64,000 nt of DNA, from assembly GCA_963691775.1 (NCBI GenBank), contig OY829369.1:2542001-2606000 (forward strand), given 5' to 3'. This document shows, piece by piece, positions 15,446-24,381 of this stretch (position 1 is its first letter; the number at the start of each line of letters is the position of its first letter). A program made the translations under genes and the position numbers. The notes below the pieces were generated by a model. The model ran no database searches. It was not told the DNA's origin and worked only from the letters and a program-made list of their open reading frames with translations. Source of the DNA: JAZBPO01 sp963691775 (GTDB lineage Bacteria > Pseudomonadota > Gammaproteobacteria > Pseudomonadales > Azotimanducaceae).

Positions 15446-17329
15446 ATGAATCACCCTGACAGTTTCGACGTCATTGTCATCGGTGGCGGACACGCCGGTA
15501 CCGAAGCCGCGCTCGCGTCGGCCCGCACCGGTGCGCGTACGCTCCTGCTGACGATGAGCTTGGAAGCGATCGGCCAAATGTCCTGCAATCCTGCGATCGG
15601 CGGGATCGGGAAGACACACCTCGTCAAGGAGATCGACGCGCTCGGCGGCGCCATGGCTGAGGCTGCAGACCGGTCGGGTATCCAATTCCGAGTGCTTAAC
15701 GCACGCAAGGGGCCGGCCGTTCGGGCCACGCGCGCGCAGGCGGACCGGGGGCTTTATCGTGCCGCGATTCGCGAGCGGGTGGAAAACCAGGCGAACCTGC
15801 AAGTTTTCCAGCAGGCGGTTACGGATCTTCTCATTGAGGGTGATCGGGTGCGTGGCGTACTCACGCAGATGGGACTGCGTTTCCGCGCCGGCGCAGTTGT
15901 GCTGACAACGGGTACGTTTCTCGGAGGCCGCATTCATATCGGCCTCGAGGAGCAGCCTGGCGGTCGAGCAGGCGATGCACCCTCTAATGCGCTCGCTGAT
16001 CGCCTGCGTGCCCTGCCGCTGCGCGTCGGCAGACTGAAGACCGGCACCCCCCCGCGGATCGATGGGCGAAGTGTCGATTTTACCGTCATGGCACCCCAGC
16101 CAGGCGACGACCCCAGGCCGGTTATGTCGTATCTCGGTGATCGTGATCAGCACCCAGCGCAGGTGCCGTGCTGGATCACGCGTACTACGGCGCACACCCA
16201 CGAGATCATCCGCTCTGGCCTGGATCGTTCTCCCATGTATTCCGGCGTCATAGAGGGCGTGGGTCCGCGCTATTGCCCGTCCGTGGAGGACAAGGTCGTT
16301 CGGTTCGCCGATAAGGATAGCCATCAGATCTTCGTCGAGCCTGAGGGACTGAGTACGCATGAGCTCTATCCGAACGGTATCTCGACGAGCCTGCCCTTCG
16401 ACGTCCAGATAAGCATGGTGCGCTCGATTCCCGGATTCGAGCGGGCACACATCACGCGCCCGGGCTACGCGATCGAGTACGATTTTTTCGATCCACGAGA
16501 TCTTTCGCCTTCACTCGAGACCAGGGTCATCGAGGGCCTTTACTTTGCCGGTCAGATCAATGGCACGACGGGCTACGAGGAAGCGGGCGCGCAGGGCCTG
16601 CTCGCCGGACTGAATGCAGCCCGTCGCGTCGCGGGCCTCGAGCCTTGGACGCCACGACGCGACGAGGCGTATCTGGGCGTGCTCGTAGACGATCTGATTC
16701 GCCTCGGCACTGCCGAGCCCTATCGCATGTTCACTTCTCGCGCTGAATTCCGACTGCTGCTTCGACAGGACAACGCCGATCTCCGGCTTACCGAGAAAGG
16801 TCGCGCTCTGAGCCTTGTCGACGACGCGCGCTGGGATGCATTCGCAGCTCGTCGGGATGCGATCACGCACGCTCTGGAGTCAGCGCGGAGTTCGTACGTT
16901 CACGCTGGTACGGACGCCGCTGAACGGCTGCGGGCGCTGACCGGGGAACAGCTGGAGCGCGAAGCGTCCGTCGAGCAGCTCCTCCGTCGACCGGGCGTTG
17001 GCATCCGGCAGCTCGAGCAAGCGCTTGAGCAGCCACCGCTCGCGGAGGACATCGCGGAGCAGGTCGAGGTGCAGGTGAAATACGAGGGCTACATTGCACG
17101 CCAGCAGATGGAAATCGACCGCATGCGGCGGCACGAACAGACCCCCCTGCCGGCAGATCTGGACTACGGAGAGGTCGGCGGGCTTTCGAACGAGGTGCGC
17201 CAGAAGCTACAGGCGGCGCGGCCTGAGACGCTTGCGCGCGCTGGGCGTATCCCCGGCGTCACGCCCGCAGCGGTTTCGCAGCTCCTGATTCATCTGAAGA
17301 AGCGCGAGGCGCTCGCCGAAAGCGCGTGA
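15446..17329 (+). CDS. mnmG: tRNA uridine-5-carboxymethylaminomethyl(34) synthesis enzyme MnmG
   Basis: MnmG is the FAD-dependent partner of MnmE in wobble-uridine modification. The 627-aa product has the N-terminal dinucleotide-binding motif IGGGHAGTEAA, the signature MSCNPAIGGIGKTHLVKE, a second cysteine-containing FAD region with TGTFLGG, GYEEAGAQGLLAGLNAA, and the C-terminal helical domain. Length and motifs are normal. The last four bases overlap the rsmG start (GTGA). Confidence 0.97.
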   Translation: MNHPDSFDVIVIGGGHAGTEAALASARTGARTLLLTMSLEAIGQMSCNPAIGGIGKTHLVKEIDALGGAMAEAADRSGIQFRVLNARKGPAVRATRAQADRGLYRAAIRERVENQANLQVFQQAVTDLLIEGDRVRGVLTQMGLRFRAGAVVLTTGTFLGGRIHIGLEEQPGGRAGDAPSNALADRLRALPLRVGRLKTGTPPRIDGRSVDFTVMAPQPGDDPRPVMSYLGDRDQHPAQVPCWITRTTAHTHEIIRSGLDRSPMYSGVIEGVGPRYCPSVEDKVVRFADKDSHQIFVEPEGLSTHELYPNGISTSLPFDVQISMVRSIPGFERAHITRPGYAIEYDFFDPRDLSPSLETRVIEGLYFAGQINGTTGYEEAGAQGLLAGLNAARRVAGLEPWTPRRDEAYLGVLVDDLIRLGTAEPYRMFTSRAEFRLLLRQDNADLRLTEKGRALSLVDDARWDAFAARRDAITHALESARSSYVHAGTDAAERLRALTGEQLEREASVEQLLRRPGVGIRQLEQALEQPPLAEDIAEQVEVQVKYEGYIARQQMEIDRMRRHEQTPLPADLDYGEVGGLSNEVRQKLQAARPETLARAGRIPGVTPAAVSQLLIHLKKREALAESA

Positions 17330-17991
17330 GCGTCGCATCTTCACAGCCCGGCCGCTTGGCCGCGCGGCTCAAGCAGCGACTCGCGGCGGTTGCGTGCGAT
17401 GCCGATGACGAGGCGGTCGCGCGCCTCGAGCGCTGGCTCATGCTGCATGGGAAGTGGTCTCGAATTGCCAATCTGACGGGTACCCGGGACGTGAATGAAC
17501 TGGTGGACCTGCATTTGACAGATAGCGCTGCCGTAGCCGCGCATCTCTCATCGGGTTCGGTGCTCGACGTAGGATCCGGCTCGGGACTGCCGGGCCTGAT
17601 CATCGCCGCGCTGCAGCCGGCGCGGCCCGTGACGCTGCTCGATGCCGCTCAGAAGCGAACGCGCTTCCTCGCGCAAGCGGTCCTGGAGCTTGAGCTGACG
17701 AACGTGAATGTGGTGACTGCCCGCTGCGAGACCTGGCGGCCCGCGACTTCGCCGGACTGGATTCTTGCCCGCGCCCTGGCTCCGCTGACCCGGCTCGTCG
17801 CTTGGACCGGGCATTTGCTTGGCGGAGGCGGGCGCTTGCTGGCGATGAAAGGCCCCGCCTGGCAAGAGGAAGCGGCTGCGTTGCCGAACGGCTACCGGGT
17901 GAACGCCGTGACGCCCTACGATGTACCGGGGATCGAGCGGGCGCACGTGCTCGTCGAGATCGAGCGAACTCAAGGGCAGGGGGAAGGGTGA
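17326..17991 (+). CDS. rsmG: 16S rRNA (guanine(527)-N7)-methyltransferase RsmG
   Basis: RsmG methylates G527 of 16S rRNA using SAM. The 221-aa protein starts at a GTG overlapping the mnmG stop. The SAM-binding motif is LDVGSGSGLPGL, followed by LLDAAQKRTRFL and the later RALAPL and MKGP segments typical of GidB. The C-terminal tail is slightly longer than usual. Its stop overlaps the parA GTG start, so mnmG, rsmG and parA are translationally coupled. Confidence 0.96.
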   Translation: MSVASSQPGRLAARLKQRLAAVACDADDEAVARLERWLMLHGKWSRIANLTGTRDVNELVDLHLTDSAAVAAHLSSGSVLDVGSGSGLPGLIIAALQPARPVTLLDAAQKRTRFLAQAVLELELTNVNVVTARCETWRPATSPDWILARALAPLTRLVAWTGHLLGGGGRLLAMKGPAWQEEAAALPNGYRVNAVTPYDVPGIERAHVLVEIERTQGQGEG

Positions 17992-18773
17992 ATCGCATCC
18001 TCGCGGTGACCAATCAGAAGGGGGGCGTCGGCAAGACGACCAGCTCGATCAACCTTGCGGCTTCACTTGCGGCCCAGGGCGATCCCGTGATGCTGGTCGA
18101 CCTCGATCCGCAGGGCAACGCCACCATGGGCTCGGGCGTGGACAAGCATGGCGTCGAGGCGACCGTCTGCGATCCGCTCCTTGACCCGGAGGTGCCAACT
18201 CGTGACGTCGTTCAGCGCTCGCCGGAGGGTGGCTTTGACCTGCTGCCGGCGAACTCTGATCTCGTTGCCGCGGAAGTCGGCCTTCTGACCGAAGAGGATC
18301 GAGAGTATCAATTACGTCGGGTGCTCGAACCGCTGCGTGAGCACTATCGCTGGATACTCATCGACTGCCCGCCGTCGCTGTCCATCCTAACGGTGAACGC
18401 GCTCACGGCGGCAGATGGCGTCGTCATCCCCATGCAGTGCGAGTACTACGCGCTGGAGGGCCTTTCGGCGCTTCTCGAAACGATCGAGGCGGTGCGCGAA
18501 CACAGTAATCCCGGCCTCCAGATAGAGGGCATCCTGCGCACGATGTACGACCCGCGAAATAGCCTGACGCGCGATGTATCGCGACAATTGATCGGCCACT
18601 TTGGGGATAGCGTCTATCGCACCGTCATACCTCGCAACGTGCGGCTTGCCGAAGCGCCGAGCCACGGTGCGCCGGTGCTCGCTTATGATCGCCTCTCCCG
18701 CGGCGCCGTTTCCTATCTCGCTCTCGCGGGCGAGTTGCGTCGGCGCCAAGCCGACGCGGCAACTGTTGACTGA
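17988..18773 (+). CDS. parA: Chromosome partitioning ATPase ParA
   Basis: ParA/Soj is the Walker-type ATPase that moves ParB-parS complexes. The start is the GTG at 17988 overlapping rsmG (GTGA), giving 261 aa that open VNRILAVTNQKGGVGKTTSS with the deviant Walker A (KGGVGKTT, residues 11-18). The switch region DLDPQGNATMG and the ILIDCPPSLS Walker B strand follow. An open frame runs further upstream inside rsmG but is a shadow. Together with parB and the two parS sites in recF it forms a complete partition system. Confidence 0.96.
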   Translation: MNRILAVTNQKGGVGKTTSSINLAASLAAQGDPVMLVDLDPQGNATMGSGVDKHGVEATVCDPLLDPEVPTRDVVQRSPEGGFDLLPANSDLVAAEVGLLTEEDREYQLRRVLEPLREHYRWILIDCPPSLSILTVNALTAADGVVIPMQCEYYALEGLSALLETIEAVREHSNPGLQIEGILRTMYDPRNSLTRDVSRQLIGHFGDSVYRTVIPRNVRLAEAPSHGAPVLAYDRLSRGAVSYLALAGELRRRQADAATVD

Positions 18774-18790
18774 TCCGGAGAAGACTCCCC

Positions 18791-19741
18791 ATGGCGACCC
18801 GCAAGCGCGGACTCGGACGCGGCCTTGATGCGCTGCTCGGTGGCAAGCCGGCAGCAGAAAAGAGCGAGGTGCGGATTTCGGTTTCGCACGCACCGGTGTC
18901 CGCCGACGCCGGGCGCGCCGCTGCGGCTGCCGTAGAAACCCTGCCTACCGGGGAACGGCTGGTCCGTCTCGCCGTTGGCGCGCTGCGCCCGGGCCGCTAT
19001 CAGCCGCGGCGCGAAATGGACCCAGAACGCCTTGAGGAGCTGGCTGCGTCGATTCGGGCCAATGGTGTGATGCAACCGATTGTGGCGCGCGAACTTCCGA
19101 GCGGCTCTGGCCATGAGATCATAGCGGGTGAACGAAGGTGGCGAGCGGCGCAGCTCGCGGGTCTCGATGCGGTTCCCGTGATCGTCCGCGAGGTTGCCGA
19201 CGAGGCGGCAATGGCACTTGCGCTGATCGAGAACATTCAGCGCGAGGATCTTTCGCCCGTTGAAGAAGCGACGGCACTGAGGCGCCTGATCGACGAGTTC
19301 GGCCTGACCCAGAAGCAGGTTGCCGAGACGGTCGGCAAGTCGCGGACGACGGTCACGAACCTGCTCAGGCTACTGCAGCTCGAAGGGGAGGTGCGCACGC
19401 TGCTCGAACGAGGCCGGATCGAAATGGGACACGCGCGCGCTTTACTGACGCTCGGATCGGCAGATCAGTTGACCATCGCCCGGACGGTTGTCGCGAAGGG
19501 CCTGTCCGTCCGGCAGGCCGAGGCGCTTGCGCGAGCGGCGGCCAGCGGCACCGGGAAGCCCGCGAAAGTGCACGCTGCGCCGGCCGTCAGCGATCCGGAT
19601 ACGGAGCGACTCGAACGGAGTCTTTCGGAGCGGGTCGGCGCGCCGGTGGCCATTCGCCAGGGCTCTGGCGGCGGGGGCCAGCTCGTGATCCGCTACTCCA
19701 GCCTTGATGAACTCGAGGGCATTCTCGCGCACATCCGCTGA
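18791..19741 (+). CDS. parB: Chromosome partitioning protein ParB
   Basis: ParB is the CTP-dependent clamp that loads at parS. The 316-aa protein opens MATRKRGLGRGLDALLG, the conserved N-terminal ParA-interacting segment. The CTP-binding domain has QPRREMD and the box GERRWRAAQLAGLDAVPVIV, then ENIQREDLSPVEEA, an HTH region (LTQKQVAETVGKSRTTVTNL), and a C-terminal dimerisation domain. It starts 17 bp after parA. Its binding sites are the parS copies at 1430 and 2057. Confidence 0.96.
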   Translation: MATRKRGLGRGLDALLGGKPAAEKSEVRISVSHAPVSADAGRAAAAAVETLPTGERLVRLAVGALRPGRYQPRREMDPERLEELAASIRANGVMQPIVARELPSGSGHEIIAGERRWRAAQLAGLDAVPVIVREVADEAAMALALIENIQREDLSPVEEATALRRLIDEFGLTQKQVAETVGKSRTTVTNLLRLLQLEGEVRTLLERGRIEMGHARALLTLGSADQLTIARTVVAKGLSVRQAEALARAAASGTGKPAKVHAAPAVSDPDTERLERSLSERVGAPVAIRQGSGGGGQLVIRYSSLDELEGILAHIR

Positions 19742-19825
19742 GGGCTCGCCGCTCTTTGCGTGTCTGCCCATGCACCGAGGCGGGGCAGGCTTTGCGGGGC
19801 CGTAATGTTGCAGTGCAAAATCGCC

Positions 19826-19855
19826 TTGCCGGGTCGTTCCGGGCTCACCTATAAT
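19826..19855 (+). promoter_or_regulatory. Sigma-70 type promoter for the atp operon
   Basis: TTGCCG (19826-19831) and the perfect TATAAT (19850-19855) are spaced by 18 bp. Transcription would start about 170 nt before atpI, leaving a long leader in which I see no recognised riboswitch. The 293-bp gap between parB and atpI holds no other supported feature. Confidence 0.65.
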
Positions 19856-20034
19856 CCGCGCCGCTTTCGTGGACCGCTCGAATCGACCGGACGCAGGTCG
19901 CTCGCCTGATCGATCCCCCAGTCAGAGGGATTTCGCGTCACGCGCTGGCGTTTGCGCCCGCGTGGATCCGGGTACGGACGTACCGGGCGACCTGATCTGG
20001 CAGATCATGGGCGGTGAGCGGTAGGAGCGCGTGA

Positions 20035-20457
20035 ATGGAGCGGGCGGCGGCATGGCCCCTCGAGTACCGGGTGCTTGCGCTGCAGACAGCATTGATTGCG
20101 GTCTGCGCATCTCTGGGGCACGCCCTTGGCGCCGATGCCGTCTGGGTGATCGCCGGAGGCGTGTGCATTCTTGCTCCGAACGGCTGGATGGCGGTGCGTG
20201 CGCGGCGGCAGGCCTCCCCGGGGGCAGAAGTGCAAAGTGCAGTTGGGTTGTTTCTCGCGATGCTCGCGAAGCTCGGCCTCACGATCGCGCTGATGGTGAT
20301 CATGTTGGCGCGGGCGCAGGCGATCGACGGGCCGGCTTTTTTCGCCGGGTTGATCGCCGCGCTGATCGGACACCGTGCGTCGTTGCTGTTAACGGACGGC
20401 GCAGACGAAAAGGAAGCGTCAGCCGCTAGGCGGACGACGCCAATCGAAAGAGAGTGA
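20035..20457 (+). CDS. atpI: ATP synthase subunit I (AtpI)
   Basis: This is a small membrane protein encoded first in many atp operons and implicated in c-ring assembly or Mg2+ handling. The 140-aa product has four hydrophobic segments (starting near residues 12, 38, 70 and 98) and a polar C-terminal tail. The family is poorly conserved; the assignment rests on position just before atpB, size and membrane pattern (WVIAGGVCILAPNGWMA). GGAG stands about 8 nt before the ATG. atpB starts 1 bp after its stop. Confidence 0.8.
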   Translation: MERAAAWPLEYRVLALQTALIAVCASLGHALGADAVWVIAGGVCILAPNGWMAVRARRQASPGAEVQSAVGLFLAMLAKLGLTIALMVIMLARAQAIDGPAFFAGLIAALIGHRASLLLTDGADEKEASAARRTTPIERE

Positions 20458-20458
20458 C

Positions 20459-21349
20459 ATGGCCGGTACTACAGAAGAGTACATCTCACACCATCTCACG
20501 AATCTGACCTACGGCCAGTTCACGGATGCGCATGCGCGTGCGTCCGTCGAGTGCGTCGAAAATTGCGTGGCTGTCGGTGACTGGGGTTTCGCCCTCAACG
20601 GCGAGGAAGCGGCGCAGATGGGCTTCATGGCCATCAACGTCGACACGATGGGTTGGTCCGTCTTGCTTGGCGCCGTGTTCATCTGGATTTTCGGCCGGGC
20701 GGCGAAACAGGCGACCACGGGCGTGCCCTCGGGGCTCCTCAACGGCGTCGAGGCCATCATCGAGTTCGTCGACGATCTGGTTCGCGGAACTTTCAATCAC
20801 GTCAACAGCATGGTTGCGCCGATGGCCCTGACAATTTTTGTTTGGGTCTTCTTCATGAACCTCATGGACCTCGTGCCGGTCGACTGGATTCCGTACGTCG
20901 CTGAGCACGTCCTGCACATCCCGTTCATGAAGGTCGTGCCGTCCACCGATCCGAATATCACGCTGGGCATGGCACTCGCCGTTTTTCTGCTCGTGCTTTT
21001 CTACAGCGTCGCCAAGAAAGGCGCCTGGGGCTTCTTCTCCGAGCTCGCGTTCCACCCGTTCCCGGCGTGGATGTTCCCCGTGAACCTCGTGCTGGAAGGC
21101 GTCGGCCTTCTCGCCAAGCCGGTTTCGTTGGGTTTGCGGCTCTTCGGCAATCTTTACGCGGGCGAGATGATCTTCATTCTCATCGCGATCATGTTCAACG
21201 CAGGTCTGTTCCTCGGAGCACTGGCCGGCGTGTTGCAGCTGGGCTGGGCGCTTTTCCACGTCCTCGTCATTACCCTGCAAGCCTTCATCTTTATGGTTCT
21301 GTCGGTGGTGTACCTCAACCAGGCACACGACCGAATGGAAGAGCACTGA
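20459..21349 (+). CDS. atpB: F0F1 ATP synthase subunit a
   Basis: Subunit a forms the proton half-channels against the c-ring. The 296-aa protein has the family's transmembrane pattern: a first helix around WSVLLGAVFIWIFG, the MNLMDLVPVDWIP segment, the critical arginine in SLGLRLFGNLYAGEMIF, and a final helix LVITLQAFIFMVLSVVYL. It is the second gene of the atp operon, with SD and start immediately after atpI. Confidence 0.97.
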   Translation: MAGTTEEYISHHLTNLTYGQFTDAHARASVECVENCVAVGDWGFALNGEEAAQMGFMAINVDTMGWSVLLGAVFIWIFGRAAKQATTGVPSGLLNGVEAIIEFVDDLVRGTFNHVNSMVAPMALTIFVWVFFMNLMDLVPVDWIPYVAEHVLHIPFMKVVPSTDPNITLGMALAVFLLVLFYSVAKKGAWGFFSELAFHPFPAWMFPVNLVLEGVGLLAKPVSLGLRLFGNLYAGEMIFILIAIMFNAGLFLGALAGVLQLGWALFHVLVITLQAFIFMVLSVVYLNQAHDRMEEH

Positions 21350-21410
21350 TCCTGCGTTCGCGCAGGCGCGACCCACGACTCTCAACAAGCGGAATTACCC
21401 GGGAGCAGAC

Positions 21411-21632
21411 ATGGATTACATTTACATCGCCGTTGCGGTCCTCATGGGCATGGGCGCCATCGGCGCATCCATCGGCGTCGGCGTTCTCGGCGGCAAGTTC
21501 ATCGAGGGCGTTGCCCGCCAGCCTGAGCAGCTGCCGACCTTGCGCACGCAGCTCTTCATCATCCTCGGCCTCGTCGACGCCGTGCCGATGATCGCCGTGG
21601 GTATCGCGCTGTACATGCTGTTCGCGCTCTGA
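21411..21632 (+). CDS. atpE: F0F1 ATP synthase subunit c
   Basis: Subunit c is the proteolipid of the rotor ring. The 73-aa hairpin protein has two glycine-rich helices joined by the conserved loop RQPEQLP. The ion-binding carboxylate is Asp56 in GLVDAVPM. The residues flanking it match proton-type rings (E. coli-like GLVDAIPM) and lack the Q/ES pattern of sodium-binding c subunits, so a proton-driven enzyme is inferred. Confidence 0.97.
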   Translation: MDYIYIAVAVLMGMGAIGASIGVGVLGGKFIEGVARQPEQLPTLRTQLFIILGLVDAVPMIAVGIALYMLFAL

Positions 21633-21696
21633 CCCTCGACCTTCGGAAACGTCTTACGGCGCGCACCGCGCGCCCCGTGGATGAGGGACTAGACCC

Positions 21697-22167
21697 ATGA
21701 GCATGAACCTCACGCTGATCGGACAAACGATTGCCTTCGCGGTCTTCGTCTGGATTACCATGCGCTACATTTGGCCTCCGATCGCACAGGCGCTCTCGGA
21801 GCGTCAGAAGACGATCGCCGACGGCCTTGCCGCCGCCGAGCGAGCCTCGCATGACCTCGAGCTTGCGCAGAAGCGCGTCGCCGACGAATTGCGCGCAGCC
21901 AAGGAAGAAGCAGCGGCGCTGGTCGAAGACGCACGGCAGCGCGCGGCGAAGATGGTCGACGAAGCCAAGGAAGATGCGCGCGCCGAGGGCGAAAAGCTCA
22001 AGGACGCTGCTCGCTCCGAGATCGAGCTTGAAGTGAATCGAGCGAAGGAAGAGCTTCGCGTTCAGGTCGCTGCACTAGCGGTCGAGGGTGCGGAGCGAAT
22101 CCTCGAGCGGTCCGTTGACGAGCAGGCGCACAGCGAACTGCTCGGCAAGCTCGCCGCCGAGCTCTGA
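21697..22167 (+). CDS. atpF: F0F1 ATP synthase subunit b
   Basis: Subunit b is the peripheral stalk of ATP synthase. The 156-aa protein has one N-terminal membrane helix (MNLTLIGQTIAFAVFVWITM) and a long charged coiled coil rich in Ala, Glu and Lys, as expected of b. It starts 64 bp after atpE and ends 16 bp before atpH. Confidence 0.96.
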   Translation: MSMNLTLIGQTIAFAVFVWITMRYIWPPIAQALSERQKTIADGLAAAERASHDLELAQKRVADELRAAKEEAAALVEDARQRAAKMVDEAKEDARAEGEKLKDAARSEIELEVNRAKEELRVQVAALAVEGAERILERSVDEQAHSELLGKLAAEL

Positions 22168-22183
22168 GCAGGAGCGCTTCGTC

Positions 22184-22732
22184 ATGGCAGAACTCGCGAC
22201 CCTGGCTCGACCCTACGCCCGCGCAGCCTTCGAAGCTGCGCGCGAAGACGGTGACGATGGTCTTGACCGCTGGTCCCGCCTGCTCGCGCTCCTCGGGGGC
22301 GCCGTTGCAGACGAGGCCGTGGCCGACGCGATCGCGGCCCCGGGCCTGACCGCGCAGGGCAAGGCGCAGCTCATCGTCGATCTGATCGGCGAAGAGCTCG
22401 GCCCCAAGGGCACGAACCTCGTGCGCCTCATGGCTGAAAACAAGCGTCTCGAACTCGCTGGAGAAGTATCCGGGCAGTACGAAGACCTGAAGGACGCGTT
22501 CCTTCGCACGCTGGAGGTCGAGGTGATCTCGGCTCGCGAGATCTCGGAAGCGGATCTCACCACGCTGTCGGAGAAGCTTGCCGCGCGCTTCGACAAGCAG
22601 ATCGCACTCACCAGCCGCATCGATCCGAGCCTGCTCGGCGGTGCGGTGATCCGCGCGGGAGACACGGTGATCGATGGCTCGATTCGAGGTCGCCTGGATC
22701 GCCTGGCGGACACGCTCCGGGATCGCGTCTGA
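22184..22732 (+). CDS. atpH: F0F1 ATP synthase subunit delta
   Basis: Subunit delta connects the peripheral stalk to the alpha3beta3 head. The ATG at 22184 gives 182 aa opening MAELATLARPYARAAFEAA, the conserved N-terminal domain start; the open frame extends further upstream inside atpF but is not conserved. The C-terminal region includes SLLGGAVIRAGDTVIDGSIRG, the family signature. SD is CAGGAG upstream of the ATG. Confidence 0.96.
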   Translation: MAELATLARPYARAAFEAAREDGDDGLDRWSRLLALLGGAVADEAVADAIAAPGLTAQGKAQLIVDLIGEELGPKGTNLVRLMAENKRLELAGEVSGQYEDLKDAFLRTLEVEVISAREISEADLTTLSEKLAARFDKQIALTSRIDPSLLGGAVIRAGDTVIDGSIRGRLDRLADTLRDRV

Positions 22733-22786
22733 CGCCTGACGGCGAGACGCGCACCCGGGACACAGAACACATTCGAGGATGGACCG

Positions 22787-24331
22787 ATGCAGCAACTGAA
22801 CCCCTCCGAGATCAGCGAGATCATCAAGCAGCGGATCTCGTCGCTGGAGCTCGGCAACGAGGCGCGGAACGAGGGCACGATTGTCAGCGTGTCCGACGGC
22901 ATCATCCGCATTCACGGCCTCGCCGATGCCAAGTACGGCGAGATGATCGAATTCGAGGGCGGTATCTTCGGCCTCGCCCTGAACCTGGAACGTGACTCGG
23001 TCGGCGCGGTGGTCCTCGGTGATTACGGGGTACTCGCGGAAGGTCAGACGGCACGGTGCACGGGCCGCATCCTCGAGGTCCCGGTCGGTCGCGAGCTGGT
23101 GGGTCGCGTCGTCGACGCACTCGGCAACGCCATCGACGGCAAGGGTGCGCTGCACACGACCGAGACGGACGCCATCGAGAAGGTCGCGCCCGGCGTTATC
23201 GCACGCCAGTCGGTCGACCAGCCGGTTCAGACCGGCCTGAAGGCGATCGACGCTATGGTTCCGATCGGTCGCGGCCAGCGCGAATTGATCATCGGCGACA
23301 AGCAGATCGGCAAAACCGCGATCGCCGTCGACACGATCATCAACCAGAAAGGCAAGAACCTCACCTGCATCTACGTGGCCATCGGCCAGAAGATGTCGAC
23401 GATCGCGAACGTCGTGCGCAAGCTCGAAGAGCACGACGCGATGGATCACACCATCGTCGTCGCGGCGTCGGCCTCCACGCCGGCGGCCATGCAGTTCGTC
23501 GCACCGTATGCCGGCTGCACCATGGGTGAGTGGTTCCGCGACCGCGGCGAGGACGCCCTGATCATCTACGACGACCTCTCCAAGCAGGCCGTTGCGTACC
23601 GCCAGATCTCCCTGCTGCTTCGTCGCCCGCCGGGCCGCGAAGCTTTCCCGGGAGACGTCTTCTACCTGCACTCCCGTCTCCTTGAGCGCGCGTCCCGCGT
23701 CAATGCCGAGTACGTGGAGCAGTTCACGAACGGTGAAGTGAAGGGCCAGACCGGCTCGCTGACCGCGCTGCCGGTCATCGAGACGCAGGCCGGCGACGTG
23801 TCCGCGTTCGTACCGACGAACGTGATCTCGATCACGGACGGCCAGATCTTCCTCGAGGCAGACATGTTCAACTCCGGTCTCCGCCCCTCCATGAGTCCTG
23901 GTATCTCGGTCTCCCGCGTGGGTTCGTCGGCGCAGACGAAGTTCATCAAGAAGATTTCGGGCGGCATCAAGCTCGCACTCGCGCAGTACCGGGAGCTCGC
24001 AGCGTTCTCGCAGTTCGCGTCGGATCTCGACGAGACGACGCGGAAGCAGCTCGAGCACGGCCAGCGCGTCACCGAGCTGATGAAGCAGAAGCAGTACGCA
24101 CCGATGTCCGTCGCGGAGATGGGCGTGTCCCTCTATGCGGCGACCGAGGGTTACCTCGAAGACGTCGAGGTGGAGAAGGTGCTGGACTTCGAGGCTGCCC
24201 TAATCGCCTACATGCACGAAGCGCACGGCGATTTCATGAAGGAGATCGACGAGTCGGGGAACCACAACGACGACATCGTTGCGACCGTCGACGGCGCCAT
24301 CAAGAAGTTCAAGGAAACGCGCACCTGGTGA
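22787..24331 (+). CDS. atpA: F0F1 ATP synthase subunit alpha
   Basis: Subunit alpha is the non-catalytic nucleotide-binding subunit of F1. The 514-aa protein opens MQQLNPSEISEIIKQRI, has the beta-barrel domain, the P-loop GDKQIGKTAIA, and the signature PALNSGL-like segment DMFNSGLRPSMSPGISVSRVG, followed by the C-terminal helical bundle. Length is normal. Confidence 0.98.
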   Translation: MQQLNPSEISEIIKQRISSLELGNEARNEGTIVSVSDGIIRIHGLADAKYGEMIEFEGGIFGLALNLERDSVGAVVLGDYGVLAEGQTARCTGRILEVPVGRELVGRVVDALGNAIDGKGALHTTETDAIEKVAPGVIARQSVDQPVQTGLKAIDAMVPIGRGQRELIIGDKQIGKTAIAVDTIINQKGKNLTCIYVAIGQKMSTIANVVRKLEEHDAMDHTIVVAASASTPAAMQFVAPYAGCTMGEWFRDRGEDALIIYDDLSKQAVAYRQISLLLRRPPGREAFPGDVFYLHSRLLERASRVNAEYVEQFTNGEVKGQTGSLTALPVIETQAGDVSAFVPTNVISITDGQIFLEADMFNSGLRPSMSPGISVSRVGSSAQTKFIKKISGGIKLALAQYRELAAFSQFASDLDETTRKQLEHGQRVTELMKQKQYAPMSVAEMGVSLYAATEGYLEDVEVEKVLDFEAALIAYMHEAHGDFMKEIDESGNHNDDIVATVDGAIKKFKETRTW

Positions 24332-24381
24332 CCACGGGGCTCTGAGAGCACCGAGGCGACACGGGACAGCGAGGCGAGCAG

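Noticed and set aside
21998..24058. Very long minus-strand open frame opposite atpF-atpA (also 25054-27120 and 28210-30477)
   Set aside because: These lie antisense to highly conserved genes and have biased compositions typical of GC-rich codon usage on the other strand. No family, ribosome site or promoter supports them.
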